36,939 nucleotides of DNA from Vibrio nigripulchritudo ATCC 27043 (GTDB lineage Bacteria; Pseudomonadota; Gammaproteobacteria; Enterobacterales; Vibrionaceae): assembly GCF_000222685.1 (NCBI RefSeq), contig NZ_AFWJ01000264.1, forward strand, positions 1 to 36,939, written 5' to 3'. Of this stretch, positions 1 through 8,154 are shown in pieces (positions within the stretch are counted from its first letter, which is position 1; each line of letters opens with the position of its first letter). The notes beneath the pieces were generated by a model that had not been told where the DNA came from, did no database searches, and worked only from the letters and a program-made list of their open reading frames with translations. The translations under genes were made by a program, and so were the position numbers.

Positions 1-1004
1 ATTGCATTCAGTTTTCTGAAGAAAGTGATGGTTTGAGTGGACGATCTTATGACATTTGGGTACACGATTGTGTCTGTATGCAATCTTTCGAATCAGAGAA
101 CCTAAAGGGTTCAATGTCTATTGAAGCCAATTATTATCTGGTTGAGAACTGTATATTTGGCGGCAAGTTTTTTGGTATTGGTCTTGGAGGTCGTAACGGT
201 ACCTGTCGTAACATCTATGTACATTCAGGCGGAATACGAGCCGATCATCCAGCCCTTTCGAGTACGTTTGGCATAGGTGTCGCGGCTAAACATGTATCAC
301 GCTCTATTAGTATCTACGATAACACCATTGGAGGTCACTTAGGGATGGCTTCAGGTATTCTGATTTCAGGCTATGATCTTGGGAATACCAATGATCGAGA
401 AAATGAACGCCGGCGTTTCGATATATTGATCAATCACAATCGTGTCTCTGCGGTTAGGTGGTGCGCCAGTGTCCGCGTTCCCTGGACTGGTGAAATCGTC
501 AATAATCTTTCATTCGACAACACCATTAGCGATGTATATCTGCGAGGCAATTCAGATGTATTAGGTGATTATGTCAGATATGCCAGAGACAGTAACGGTG
601 ACATCATTAAAGATGGAAATAACCAGCCTGTTGTTGAAGAAGTTCTGTCGACCATAAATCATCAGATTATTGATGCGCCTAGATTAAGCAGTAAACCATT
701 TCGCCAAGGTCGTCCTTTATTACTAATTACCGGAACGCCTGCGGTAGGCGACACATTATCAGTAAACGCTGACAGTGAGTTGAAAGATGGTGAAAAAGTG
801 GAGTCTTATCAGTGGCGAATGAATGGTCAGTTGATTCCTAATGCCAATCAGGCGTCATATACCGTAACTGAGCTGGTGGAAGACCCTAGAAAACCTCGAT
901 TTTCTAGTATGAATAGTGCGGAATTCAGTTGTGTCGTGACCATCTCTAAAAACGGTGACAGAAACCAGATTGATTTTCTGTATAGTGAATATTTGAGAGC
1001 CTAG
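1..1004 (+). CDS. C-terminal part of a beta-helix protein with an Ig-like tail (5' end outside window)
   Basis: The frame is open to the left edge (codons run from base 3), so the true start lies outside the window; the TTG at 33 is only the first start-like codon. About the first 200 residues have short repeated beta-strand patterns with N, G and hydrophobic residues (for example VENCIFGG, ISIYDNTIGG, ILINHNRVSA), typical of right-handed parallel beta-helix proteins. The last ~90 residues resemble a bacterial Ig-like domain (VGDTLSV, then YQWRMNGQLIPNANQASYTV). Such proteins are usually secreted or surface polysaccharide-binding or polysaccharide-cleaving proteins. No catalytic motif can be assigned from this fragment, so I give no enzyme function. 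It converges on the pirin gene. Confidence 0.75.
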   Translation, partial: CIQFSEESDGLSGRSYDIWVHDCVCMQSFESENLKGSMSIEANYYLVENCIFGGKFFGIGLGGRNGTCRNIYVHSGGIRADHPALSSTFGIGVAAKHVSRSISIYDNTIGGHLGMASGILISGYDLGNTNDRENERRRFDILINHNRVSAVRWCASVRVPWTGEIVNNLSFDNTISDVYLRGNSDVLGDYVRYARDSNGDIIKDGNNQPVVEEVLSTINHQIIDAPRLSSKPFRQGRPLLLITGTPAVGDTLSVNADSELKDGEKVESYQWRMNGQLIPNANQASYTVTELVEDPRKPRFSSMNSAEFSCVVTISKNGDRNQIDFLYSEYLRA

Positions 1005-1015
1005 TCCTGCTGTAA

Positions 1016-1045
1016 ATCTGAGTGTTGGTTATCCAACACTCAGAT
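1016..1045. terminator. Perfect 13-bp stem-loop between convergent genes
   Basis: ATCTGAGTGTTGG, loop TTAT, then its exact reverse complement. It sits between the stop codons of the beta-helix gene and the pirin gene, where a shared terminator is expected. Neither side has a strong T-tract, so termination efficiency is uncertain. Confidence 0.55.
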
Positions 1046-1053
1046 AAATCGAC

Positions 1054-1896
1054 TCAGTAAGTGTCAAACAGACCTGACTGATAGTCGCGTATGGTCTGCT
1101 CAATTTCTTCCATCGAATTCATTACAAACGGTCCGTAATGAACAATCGGCTCATTGATGGGCTGACCCGCGAATATCAGCACTCCGGAATCGCCTTGTGA
1201 TTTCAGCTCTACGCTTTCTCCAGCAGATAACAAAGCCATGTGACCTTGCTTGAGGTCGCGGTCACCAACGGTGATGTTACCTTTATAAGCGTAAACCATC
1301 ATGTTGAACTCCGATGGAGTGGTCAGCGTTACATTTGCTGTGTCTGGTGCTCGCCAATCTGCCACTGTTGCAGGCACGCCAGTTTTGTTCAGTGGACCTT
1401 CTAGCCTTTTGCCATCAACCGTTAGCGACCCAGCCAATAGGCGAATTAAGCTGCTTCCGACTAGGTTTTCCGTCACCATTTCTGGCTGAAAGTCGAAGTA
1501 CTGAGCGGGCTTCATTTTGTCTTTGGATGGCTGGTTAATCCATATTTGAAAACCGTGCAGATTGCCCTCTTCCATGATCGGCATTTCGCTGTGAATCACA
1601 CCGCGACCCGCTGCCATCCATTGAGCACCTCCGCTTCTTAATTCGCCCACATTTCCCATATGATCTCGATGCTGGAAATGACCTTCCATCATATAGGTTA
1701 ATGTTTCGATGCCGCGATGTGGGTGAGGAGGAAACCCACCCACATAATCTTTTTTATCATCCGATTTCAGTTCATCAACCATTAGGAATGGTGAAAAAGC
1801 CTGGTTATTGAAACCGGCGATACGGCGAATTTTTACTCCATCTCCATCAGACGTTGCCTGAGAAGGAATGATCTGACGAATTTCTCTAGTGGACAT
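1054..1896 (-). CDS. Pirin-family protein (YhhW/quercetin dioxygenase-like)
   Basis: A 280-residue bicupin. The pirin metal-binding set is visible: H58 and H60 in FPPHPHRGIET, and H102 and E104 in GRGVIHSEMP, the positions that bind the metal in characterised pirins. The N-terminal cupin spans about residues 25-130 and the C-terminal pirin domain about 165-270 (VHYGPFVMNS near the end). Family members are cytoplasmic. Some (E. coli YhhW) oxidise quercetin in vitro and others act as redox or regulatory factors, so the substrate is unknown here. The ATG at 1896 gives the usual family length. Upstream lies a hairpin followed by two TTCGAA palindromes. Confidence 0.9.
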   Translation of the reverse strand: MSTREIRQIIPSQATSDGDGVKIRRIAGFNNQAFSPFLMVDELKSDDKKDYVGGFPPHPHRGIETLTYMMEGHFQHRDHMGNVGELRSGGAQWMAAGRGVIHSEMPIMEEGNLHGFQIWINQPSKDKMKPAQYFDFQPEMVTENLVGSSLIRLLAGSLTVDGKRLEGPLNKTGVPATVADWRAPDTANVTLTTPSEFNMMVYAYKGNITVGDRDLKQGHMALLSAGESVELKSQGDSGVLIFAGQPINEPIVHYGPFVMNSMEEIEQTIRDYQSGLFDTY

Positions 1897-1962
1897 ATCT
1901 CACCTCATATGAACTGTGATTAATGGACTCAGTATAAGGCGACAACTCCTTCAAGAAGATAG

Positions 1963-1996
1963 CAAGACTTCGAGAGTCTTGTTCGAAAAATTCGAA
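1963..1996. promoter_or_regulatory. Hairpin plus tandem TTCGAA palindromes upstream of the pirin gene
   Basis: CAAGACT-TCGAG-AGTCTTG (1963-1981) is followed directly by TTCGAA-AAA-TTCGAA (1982-1996), 86-170 bases before the pirin start and just after the end of the DMT gene. The hairpin may end transcription of a neighbour. The TTCGAA pair may be an operator. Neither role is shown by sequence alone. Confidence 0.3.
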
Positions 1997-2026
1997 TGAT
2001 CGAAACCCTAATTATTCATGGCACGA

Positions 2027-2935
2027 TTACTTCCTGTTGATTCGCCAGACAGAGAAAACCACCAATATCATGCCAATCGCGTGATACACAGTGAACGCTT
2101 CGTTAAGAATGGTGATGGCAAACAAGGCGGTGATTGAGGGGCCAATATTGCTGGTAATGCTTAAAACCGACGGTGTCAGCCGAGCCATAGCCGCCGCCAT
2201 AAAATACGAAGGTACGACGGTACAGAACACCCCTAAGGCAATCCCAAGAGCGATTAACTGAGGTGACAAAGCACCGAGCTCAATACCGTGGTAGACGTGC
2301 TGCCCCATAATCGCTAACCCTGCACTCGCCATGCCGACACTGTTAAACAGCTGGCTCCCCATTTTTCCAATGATTCTTTTACTTAACACCAGGTAAACGG
2401 CAAAGATAAGTGCAGAGCCTGCCGCCATCAGGCTGCCCAACCAAACCTTTTCTCCAAGCTGCTGCATGTCATGCGACACGATGAAAGCCACACCAAGGTA
2501 CCCAAGAAGGATGGCTGTTATCGTTCCGGGTTTGGGTTTCTCTTTCATAAATATCCAACTGATGGCAACCACAAAAGACGGAAACAGGAAAATCACCAAG
2601 CGTTCCAGCTGGGCTGAAATATGTTCCAGAGCCAGAATATCCAGTAAGGCGGCGAAGTAATAACCGAGGATACCCACAAGAGCGGCTTGCCAGCCATATG
2701 TGCGGAGCGATGTACGCGATTCCTGGCTGCGGCATAGCCAGAACAGAATTGCGATGTAGAGAGGAAGTGAGCTAAGCGCACGAAGACTCATGATAGAAGT
2801 GGCATCGCCACCATATTCGTAAGCCAGTTTGATGAAAACGGGTTTGACTGAAAACATAACGGTACCCGCCAACGCGAACATTACGCCTTGCCGATACTGG
2901 GTTGAAGAGGATTTTGCTGCCGCTGTGTCGCTCAT
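2027..2935 (-). CDS. EamA/DMT-superfamily inner-membrane permease
   Basis: 302 residues with about ten hydrophobic segments in two halves (roughly 20-150 and 165-300), the standard 5+5 TM EamA layout. The second half ends TVYHAIGMILVVFSVWRINRK, a typical EamA terminus with positive residues after the last helix. These are drug/metabolite transporters, mostly exporters of amino acids, nucleobases or other metabolites. Substrate cannot be read from the sequence. The ATG at 2935 fits the family length. The upstream region, shared with bluB, holds a PurR-like operator and overlapping hairpins. A purine-related substrate would therefore be worth testing, but that is inference only. Confidence 0.85.
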   Translation of the reverse strand: MSDTAAAKSSSTQYRQGVMFALAGTVMFSVKPVFIKLAYEYGGDATSIMSLRALSSLPLYIAILFWLCRSQESRTSLRTYGWQAALVGILGYYFAALLDILALEHISAQLERLVIFLFPSFVVAISWIFMKEKPKPGTITAILLGYLGVAFIVSHDMQQLGEKVWLGSLMAAGSALIFAVYLVLSKRIIGKMGSQLFNSVGMASAGLAIMGQHVYHGIELGALSPQLIALGIALGVFCTVVPSYFMAAAMARLTPSVLSITSNIGPSITALFAITILNEAFTVYHAIGMILVVFSVWRINRK

Positions 2936-2961
2936 TATTCACTTCCTTTGTTTTTGAACAT

Positions 2962-3009
2962 CGGCTGTGAGAAATGGCATTGACTCCGGCTGCATCACTC
3001 ACAGCCGGA
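2962..3009 (-). promoter_or_regulatory. Two mutually exclusive hairpins in the probable DMT leader
   Basis: On the minus strand the arm at 3009-2998 can pair in two ways: TCCGGCTG (3009-3002) with CAGCCGGA (2992-2985), an 8-bp stem with a 9-nt loop, or CGGCTGTGAG (3007-2998) with CTCACAGCCG (2971-2962), a 10-bp stem. The structures share bases and cannot coexist. The second ends 26 bases before the ATG of the DMT gene. This is attenuator-like geometry, but there is no T-tract and no known riboswitch class is recognised. Confidence 0.35.
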
Positions 3010-3127
3010 AATAGAGAATCCTACCGACTGAATGGCATAAGTTTGAGAAGCCAGAGTGATAGGATGAAGGTATTCATAAGAATCTCAATTCGTGATGAAC
3101 TTTTAACCTAACCAAGGCGTTAACCAA

Positions 3128-3143
3128 ACGCAAGCGTTTTCTT
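3128..3143. promoter_or_regulatory. PurR-type operator match
   Basis: ACGCAAGCGTTTTCTT fits every specified position of the enterobacterial PurR consensus as I remember it (ANGCAANCGNTTNCNT). It lies 145 bases upstream of bluB and 192 bases upstream of the divergent DMT gene. Which gene it controls, if either, is not clear. Confidence 0.45.
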
Positions 3144-3288
3144 TTGAGGGGATGAAACTCCAATTAACTTGTTGCACAGTAAAGATGGTGCAATGAACAC
3201 AGAAGCATTTTTGTATTCTCGCTAGTATGTATTTGCACAAAACACTTTGAGTGATGTTGATGCGTTTACTTAGAACAGGTGATTACCG

Positions 3289-3939
3289 ATGAATATTAAT
3301 AAAGAAGAACGGGAAGCCGTTTACAAAACGATTTTTTGCCGCCGGGACGTTCGAAGAGATTTCAAACCAGACCCCATCCCAGAAGAGACATTAATGCGAG
3401 TGCTGACTGCGGCACATCACGCGCCAAGCGTGGGTTTCTCTCAGCCATGGGATTTCATTCTGGTAAAAAGTGCTGAGACGCGAGCTGCAATTAAGCGAGA
3501 CTTCGAAGAAGCGAACGCCTATTCAGCCGAGTTGTTTAAAGAAGAGAAACAAGAACAGTACCGAACGTTCAAACTGGAGGGTATTGAAGAAGCGCCAATG
3601 GGGATCTGTGTGACTTGTGACCGGGAGCGCAACGGCCCTGTGGTGATTGGTCGGACAGTCAAACCAGAGATGGATCTCTATAGTACGGTGTGTGCAGTCC
3701 AGAATTTGTGGCTGGCAGCTCGGGCAGAAAACCTAGGAGTAGGTTGGGTGAGCATACTCAATGATCAGGCTTTGCGAGAAACGCTTAACATACCCGAGAG
3801 CAAGGCGATCATCGCTTACCTATGCATTGGTTTTGTGGAGAAATTCAAAGACAAACCAGAGCTGGAGACCGCAGGGTGGTTACCCAGAAGCAGTCTGGAA
3901 TCTGTGATACATCATGAGCAGTTCCAAACTAAAAGCTAA
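3289..3939 (+). CDS. bluB: 5,6-dimethylbenzimidazole synthase BluB (nitroreductase fold)
   Basis: 216 residues, the usual BluB length. BluB breaks down reduced FMN with oxygen to make 5,6-dimethylbenzimidazole, the lower ligand of cobalamin. Family features visible: RRDVRRDF near the N-terminus (D20), AAHHAPSVGFSQPWDF, and GVGWVSILND with S155. D20 and S155 match, as I recall, the Asp and Ser important for the reaction in the Sinorhizobium enzyme. A general nitroreductase is the alternative, but the VGFSQPW and GVGWVSI blocks favour BluB. The ATG at 3289 has only a weak ribosome site. No other cobalamin genes are nearby, so it may serve precursor salvage or remodelling. Confidence 0.85.
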   Translation: MNINKEEREAVYKTIFCRRDVRRDFKPDPIPEETLMRVLTAAHHAPSVGFSQPWDFILVKSAETRAAIKRDFEEANAYSAELFKEEKQEQYRTFKLEGIEEAPMGICVTCDRERNGPVVIGRTVKPEMDLYSTVCAVQNLWLAARAENLGVGWVSILNDQALRETLNIPESKAIIAYLCIGFVEKFKDKPELETAGWLPRSSLESVIHHEQFQTKS

Positions 3940-3962
3940 AATTGTTTTAGGATGGCTCCAAA

Positions 3963-3987
3963 CAAAGAGCGCGGGAATGTCCGCGCT
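3963..3987 (-). terminator. Stem-loop terminator of the histidine kinase gene
   Basis: AGCGCGG (3968-3974) pairs with CCGCGCT (3981-3987). On the minus strand it is followed by CTTTGTTT, so it most likely ends the kinase transcript; it may also act on bluB. Confidence 0.6.
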
Positions 3988-4010
3988 TTGATAGGAGATA
4001 AAATCGGATA

Positions 4011-6059
4011 CTATCCCGCGTTTGCCATGCCGTCTTGCTCTTCAATATTCAGATCAAGCGGAACCTGAATCTTAAAACACGCACCTTGGTTTTCTTCGGC
4101 AACACACTGGACATTCCCTTTGAGCAACTGAACCACCATATTGTAGATGATGTTGGCACCTAAGCCGCTGCCGCCTCCACCTCGCTTGGTGGTAACAAAG
4201 GGCTCAAAGATTTTCTCGCGTACTGATTCATGGACCCCTTTACCCGTATCCCGATACACAATGTACAGGTTGTCCATATCAGTTTGAATGTCTATGTAGA
4301 TGTTGCGTTCACCATCCCACTGATCAAATCCATGTCGGATGCTGTTGGTGATCAGGTTGGTAAAAATCTGAATATACGAGCTTGGGTAGCTTTCCAGTTC
4401 GATGTTACTGGCACATTCCAGATTGATGGTAACTTTGGCAACACGAATTTCATGCGACAGTGATAAGAGCAGTTTGTCGATGATTTCCCGCATATTAAAT
4501 TGGTAAGCGGTCTGACTGGTTTGATCCACTGCGACTTCCTTGAAGCTGCACACCAGTTTCTCAGCCCTTTGCAGGTTGGTCACCAATATTTCAGTCGACT
4601 GCTTGAGAGACGTTAATGTTTTGGAGAACAGAGCTTTAGACAGGTTACCTGTTTCAAATCCTTTGCTCAGAGCGTCAACGTTTTCCTCCAAAAAGCTGGT
4701 GGCGGTAACACTGATTCCAAGAGGTGTATTGATTTCATGGGCAACGCCACCAACCAATCCACCTAATGACGCCATTTTCTCTGCTTCCACCAAACTTTGC
4801 TGTGCTTCCTGCAGCTTCTTGAGTGTGAATTGCAATTCTTCATTTGCGGTTTCCAGAGACTGAGTTCGCTCACGTACTTTTTCTTCCAAACTGTGGTTTA
4901 GCGTTTCCAGTTGTTGTTGTGCCTGACTAAGCTGCGTGACGTCGTCACCAAAACAGAGTACCCGGTTTGATTGATCATCCAGTTCAACGAAGCGCCACTG
5001 AATGGTCATGGGTTCGCCATTACGGTCTTTGGTGGACACCACCACTTGATCGCTCGGTAGATTGACGATCATCTGGTTCTCTTCTTCCAGATTCCAGAAC
5101 CCATAAGCAAACACTCGGAACCAGTACTGGTTGATAACCTCATCTTCTGTTTTGCCTATTCGATCCAGCGCCTGAGCATTCACCATCAAAATCGTGAATT
5201 CCAATCTGTCGATCATGCAAAGCAAGTTTGGTGAATTATCGACAATGGTCGCGTTGTACTGCATTTGCTGCGTCAGGTTTTGTTTGTCTTTAATCTGCTC
5301 GGTCACGTCTGTAAACACATAGCAGCGACCACCGCCTTCAAGCTCCAGCTCTTTGTAGCCAATAAAAATATTGTTTTTAACCAGCAAGGAATGGGGTTCA
5401 AACACTTCGGAAGAGGCACTGCCAGACACAAACTGACTGAATTCTGGGCATCGACGCCAGCCCAAATCGCACAGGCAGTCAATCATCCCAAACGGGTGGT
5501 CTTGCAACAGAGTGTCGATCTCACTGAACCTTTCACCAACAATTCTCTCGAACGGCGGATTGCTGGAAACCATTTCTTTGTCGTCGTTTACAATTGCGAT
5601 ACCGTGCCCGATGGAGTTGAAGGTGGTATTCAGATAATGCTGAACGCGTCTTTTTTCTTCTTCTGATTTCTTAAGGGAGGTGATTTCGATGCCGCTCATC
5701 AATACGCCGACCTGTTCTCCTTCGGCATTTAATCTTGGCTGGTATTGAATACTGATAAAGCGTTTGTTTTCGGTTTCTGTAGGAAGCTCGATTTCAAAGC
5801 TAATAGATTCCCCAGCTAACGCCCGCTCAAGAAGTGGCGCTGCGTTGGCATAAACAGGAGGGGGCAATGCTTCTTTGACTGTTTTGTTGAGTACTTTGTC
5901 GCTTGTGGAGCGGATAAAGTCGAGATATTGCTGGCTGACAACGATATAGCGCAAATCGTTATCCAAAACGGCAACCATGATGGGGATACTATGAAAAATA
6001 CTGGACAGGAGAGAAAAGCTCATTGAGCTGTCTACGGAATCCGTGGCTTTTAGCGGCAT
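4011..6059 (-). CDS. Soluble multi-PAS sensor histidine kinase
   Basis: About 682 residues from the ATG at 6059, which has GAGGGA just upstream; the open frame also extends to a TTG at 6086. Three PAS-like regions lie at roughly 10-125, 135-255 and 260-380 (the first begins near FHSIPIMVAVLDNDLRYI). A Gln/Glu-rich coiled coil follows (QAQQQLETLNHSLEEKVRER), then the H-box GGVAHEINTPLG with phospho-acceptor H441. The ATP-binding domain shows an N-box (TNLITNSIRHG), G1 (DTGKGV), F-box (FEPFVTTKRGG) and G2 (GSGLGANI). No membrane segments are visible, so it should sense a cytoplasmic signal. The second PAS holds a Cys-containing stretch (CLCDLGWRRC). No response regulator is adjacent, so its partner is encoded elsewhere. 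Confidence 0.88.
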   Translation of the reverse strand: MPLKATDSVDSSMSFSLLSSIFHSIPIMVAVLDNDLRYIVVSQQYLDFIRSTSDKVLNKTVKEALPPPVYANAAPLLERALAGESISFEIELPTETENKRFISIQYQPRLNAEGEQVGVLMSGIEITSLKKSEEEKRRVQHYLNTTFNSIGHGIAIVNDDKEMVSSNPPFERIVGERFSEIDTLLQDHPFGMIDCLCDLGWRRCPEFSQFVSGSASSEVFEPHSLLVKNNIFIGYKELELEGGGRCYVFTDVTEQIKDKQNLTQQMQYNATIVDNSPNLLCMIDRLEFTILMVNAQALDRIGKTEDEVINQYWFRVFAYGFWNLEEENQMIVNLPSDQVVVSTKDRNGEPMTIQWRFVELDDQSNRVLCFGDDVTQLSQAQQQLETLNHSLEEKVRERTQSLETANEELQFTLKKLQEAQQSLVEAEKMASLGGLVGGVAHEINTPLGISVTATSFLEENVDALSKGFETGNLSKALFSKTLTSLKQSTEILVTNLQRAEKLVCSFKEVAVDQTSQTAYQFNMREIIDKLLLSLSHEIRVAKVTINLECASNIELESYPSSYIQIFTNLITNSIRHGFDQWDGERNIYIDIQTDMDNLYIVYRDTGKGVHESVREKIFEPFVTTKRGGGGSGLGANIIYNMVVQLLKGNVQCVAEENQGACFKIQVPLDLNIEEQDGMANAG

Positions 6060-6204
6060 ATCGTCCCTCAATTCCCAAAGGTTCAAAACGAACCAATCCG
6101 AGATTTATCCTTATCCCTAAAATTTAGTAGACGAATGGAGGTTATACAAACGGCTCAAATATTTTAAAGGTGGCGACCCTATTCACTTTTGAGAAGGTGG
6201 GGGT

Positions 6205-6229
6205 GGCTCTCGTAAGAGCAACGAGAGCC
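6205..6229 (-). terminator. Stem-loop downstream of ureG
   Basis: GGCTCTCGT and ACGAGAGCC form a 9-bp stem with a 7-nt loop, 8 bases past the ureG stop. There is no U-tract after it on the minus strand, so it may be a terminator or a 3'-end stabilising structure for the urease mRNA. Confidence 0.45.
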
Positions 6230-6236
6230 GAGAGTG

Positions 6237-6857
6237 CTAATGAGTAGTGAGCATCCCTTCGGTGATAATGAAATCGATAATGGTATCTAAGCCGACTCCC
6301 TTCTTCAGATTAGTAAATACATAAGGTTTGGTCGAGCGCATTCGAGCCGTGTCTCTGTCCATCACTTCCAGTGAAGCCCCAACATGGGGAGCGAGATCGA
6401 TTTTGTTGATCACCAGTAAATCGGAGCGGGTAATACCGGGTCCTCCTTTGCGTGGGATTTTTTCACCTTCGGCGACATCGATGACATAGATGGTCAGATC
6501 TGCAAGCTCTGGGCTGAACGTCGCGCTCAGGTTGTCGCCGCCGCTTTCCACAAATACTACATCGAGGTTTTGGTGGCGTTTGGCAAGTTCATCAACGGCC
6601 GCTAAATTCATGGAAGCGTCTTCTCGGATAGCGGTGTGCGGGCATCCGCCCGTTTCGACACCAATAATCCGGTCTGGAGCCAGCGCTTCGGCTTCGGTCA
6701 AAATTCTTGCGTCTTCCTGAGTATAAATATCGTTGGTGACGACCGCGATATTGAGTTTGTCTCGGATGGTTTTGCAAAGCACTTCGAGCAGTGCTGTTTT
6801 ACCAGAACCGACAGGACCACCGATTCCGATCCTTAAAGGTTGTTTGTAACTTTCCAT
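6237..6857 (-). CDS. ureG: Urease accessory GTPase UreG
   Basis: 206 residues, the standard UreG length. It is the SIMIBI-class GTPase that, with UreD, UreF and UreE, delivers nickel to the urease active site in the cytoplasm. The P-loop GGPVGSGKT lies at residues 13-21. The nickel-binding CPH motif is intact (C72 and H74 in [13 protein letters not shown]). The switch region [15 protein letters not shown] and the guanine-specificity motif NKID are also present. It is the last gene of the minus-strand urea/urease set, 18 bases downstream of ureF, and a stem-loop follows it. Confidence 0.97.
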   Translation of the reverse strand: MESYKQPLRIGIGGPVGSGKTALLEVLCKTIRDKLNIAVVTNDIYTQEDARILTEAEALAPDRIIGVETGGCPHTAIREDASMNLAAVDELAKRHQNLDVVFVESGGDNLSATFSPELADLTIYVIDVAEGEKIPRKGGPGITRSDLLVINKIDLAPHVGASLEVMDRDTARMRSTKPYVFTNLKKGVGLDTIIDFIITEGMLTTH

Positions 6858-6875
6858 GATGATTCATCCTGTTTC

Positions 6876-7553
6876 TTAAGAGCGAAATAGCCGGGTGTAT
6901 TGGGTTTCATGTTTGGCACTGGCTATGGCGAGCGATGGCGTAAAGGCGCAGACTTCATCATCTGCAATGACCTCTGAACGTTTTATGGCATCGGGGAAAA
7001 GCGACGAAATTTCCAGTAGCGTTTCCTGACCGTCTGTCTGGCCGAGCGGAATCAGCTTAACGCCTGCCATCACAATGTTTTCTGCCCAGCTCCAGAGGTA
7101 TCCTTGCAACAGCGCCTCTTCGCTAATACCCCAGTGGTGAGCAGCAAGGCAAAAGCCATGAAGCTGATTTGGATGAGTTTCTGGCATCGACTGAGTCACA
7201 CTCAGCTTGGTTAACAGTGTGAATAGAGCATGCCCACGTTGCTTTTCTTCTGCGCGTAGTTCACTAGTTTCTCGGCACGCATACAAGTAGGCGTTCCAGT
7301 ATTCAACTTGTTCAGTTTGCCCCTTTCCGATTGCGTTATATAGGCGTCTCATGATGGGCAGTTCTAGTGTCGTCATTGAATGATTCAGAACCGTTGCCAA
7401 CCAGTTGATAAAGGTCGTTTTGTCACTTATCCAGCCCGCTTCTACCGCCCATTCCACTCCTTGCGAATAAGTGAATCCGCCAATGGGAAGAGAAGGGCTG
7501 ATAAGCTGAAACAACCTATAGGGGGCAACGCTTTGGTTGAAACCTGTCTGCAT
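6876..7553 (-). CDS. ureF: Urease accessory protein UreF
   Basis: 225 residues, all-alpha, within the usual range for UreF. It bridges UreD-bound apo-urease and UreG and controls GTP hydrolysis during nickel insertion. The N-terminal signature FQLISPSLPIGGFTYSQGVE is typical of the family. The C-terminal region VCAFTPSLAIASAKHETQYTRLF matches the conserved tail that binds UreD. It sits between ureJ and ureG, 9 bases downstream of the former. Confidence 0.95.
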   Translation of the reverse strand: MQTGFNQSVAPYRLFQLISPSLPIGGFTYSQGVEWAVEAGWISDKTTFINWLATVLNHSMTTLELPIMRRLYNAIGKGQTEQVEYWNAYLYACRETSELRAEEKQRGHALFTLLTKLSVTQSMPETHPNQLHGFCLAAHHWGISEEALLQGYLWSWAENIVMAGVKLIPLGQTDGQETLLEISSLFPDAIKRSEVIADDEVCAFTPSLAIASAKHETQYTRLFRS

Positions 7554-7562
7554 AAAACGTCT

Positions 7563-8132
7563 CTAATTCAGGGCAACCAGTAAGCTGCTTGCGGCAATGC
7601 CCCACGCCGCCCAATGAGAGAATACGGTGCTGCCGACTTTGCTGAATGCGGTAACAATCAAAGCCGCGCTGACCATCATGCCCAGACTAAAGGCGAAGAC
7701 ATTACCGACGGCTTCAACACCGTGGGCGTAACCGTGTACAGACAACAGGCACAAGCCAACTGCAATAGCAGCACTCGACCAAAATGAGTCACGGTGAATG
7801 GGAGAGCAAAGCGCGAAACCCGACAGAAGCAAAGAGGTGGCAATTGCGATCTCCATGCCAGCAAACCCACCCATCGCAGTACCTAACGCTAAACCCAATC
7901 CCAGACTTAAAACGGCAAACACCATCAGTTTGAGCTGAGTACCGAATGAGGATTGCTTAGCAATAAGCAGCCCGATAGCGGCAAGCATAAGCAAATGATC
8001 CAGCCCGAAAACAGGGTGCGTCAGTCCGCTGAAGAACGCAGAGCTTAACGAGATCGAAGGTTCGTGCAGTACGTGAGCAAAAGCGCCCTGAGAGGCCGAC
8101 AGGGTTATGGCAGCGAGAAAAATACGTTTCAT
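7563..8132 (-). CDS. ureJ: HupE/UreJ-family nickel permease
   Basis: 189 residues from the ATG at 8132, chosen because AAAGGA lies 9 bases upstream and because it starts a clean signal-type sequence (MKRIFLAAITLSASQGAFAH). The open frame extends further upstream into ureE, but that part is not convincing. About six to seven hydrophobic segments follow. The HupE signature HPVFGLDHLLMLAAIGL is clear, with the His/Asp residues expected to bind metal, and a second motif VHGYAHGVEA occurs later. The family is thought to move Ni2+ across the inner membrane; location between ureE and ureF supports nickel supply for urease. Confidence 0.88.
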   Translation of the reverse strand: MKRIFLAAITLSASQGAFAHVLHEPSISLSSAFFSGLTHPVFGLDHLLMLAAIGLLIAKQSSFGTQLKLMVFAVLSLGLGLALGTAMGGFAGMEIAIATSLLLSGFALCSPIHRDSFWSSAAIAVGLCLLSVHGYAHGVEAVGNVFAFSLGMMVSAALIVTAFSKVGSTVFSHWAAWGIAASSLLVALN

Positions 8133-8154
8133 AAGAATAAGTCCTTTTATTGAT

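Larger units (their letters stand above)
2936..3288. other. Divergent intergenic region DMT/bluB (353 bp)
   Basis: No coding sequence recognised. It contains alternative hairpins next to the DMT start (2962-3009), a PurR-like site (3128-3143) and an inverted repeat TTGCAC-N10-GTGCAA (3172-3193). I looked for a cobalamin riboswitch in front of bluB and saw no recognisable B12-box. Confidence 0.6.

Noticed and set aside
3172-3193. NtrC site (TTGCAC-N10-GTGCAA)
   Set aside because: The spacing between half-sites is three bases longer than the NtrC consensus as I know it.
2936-3288. Cobalamin riboswitch in front of bluB
   Set aside because: No B12-box or supporting stems could be recognised.
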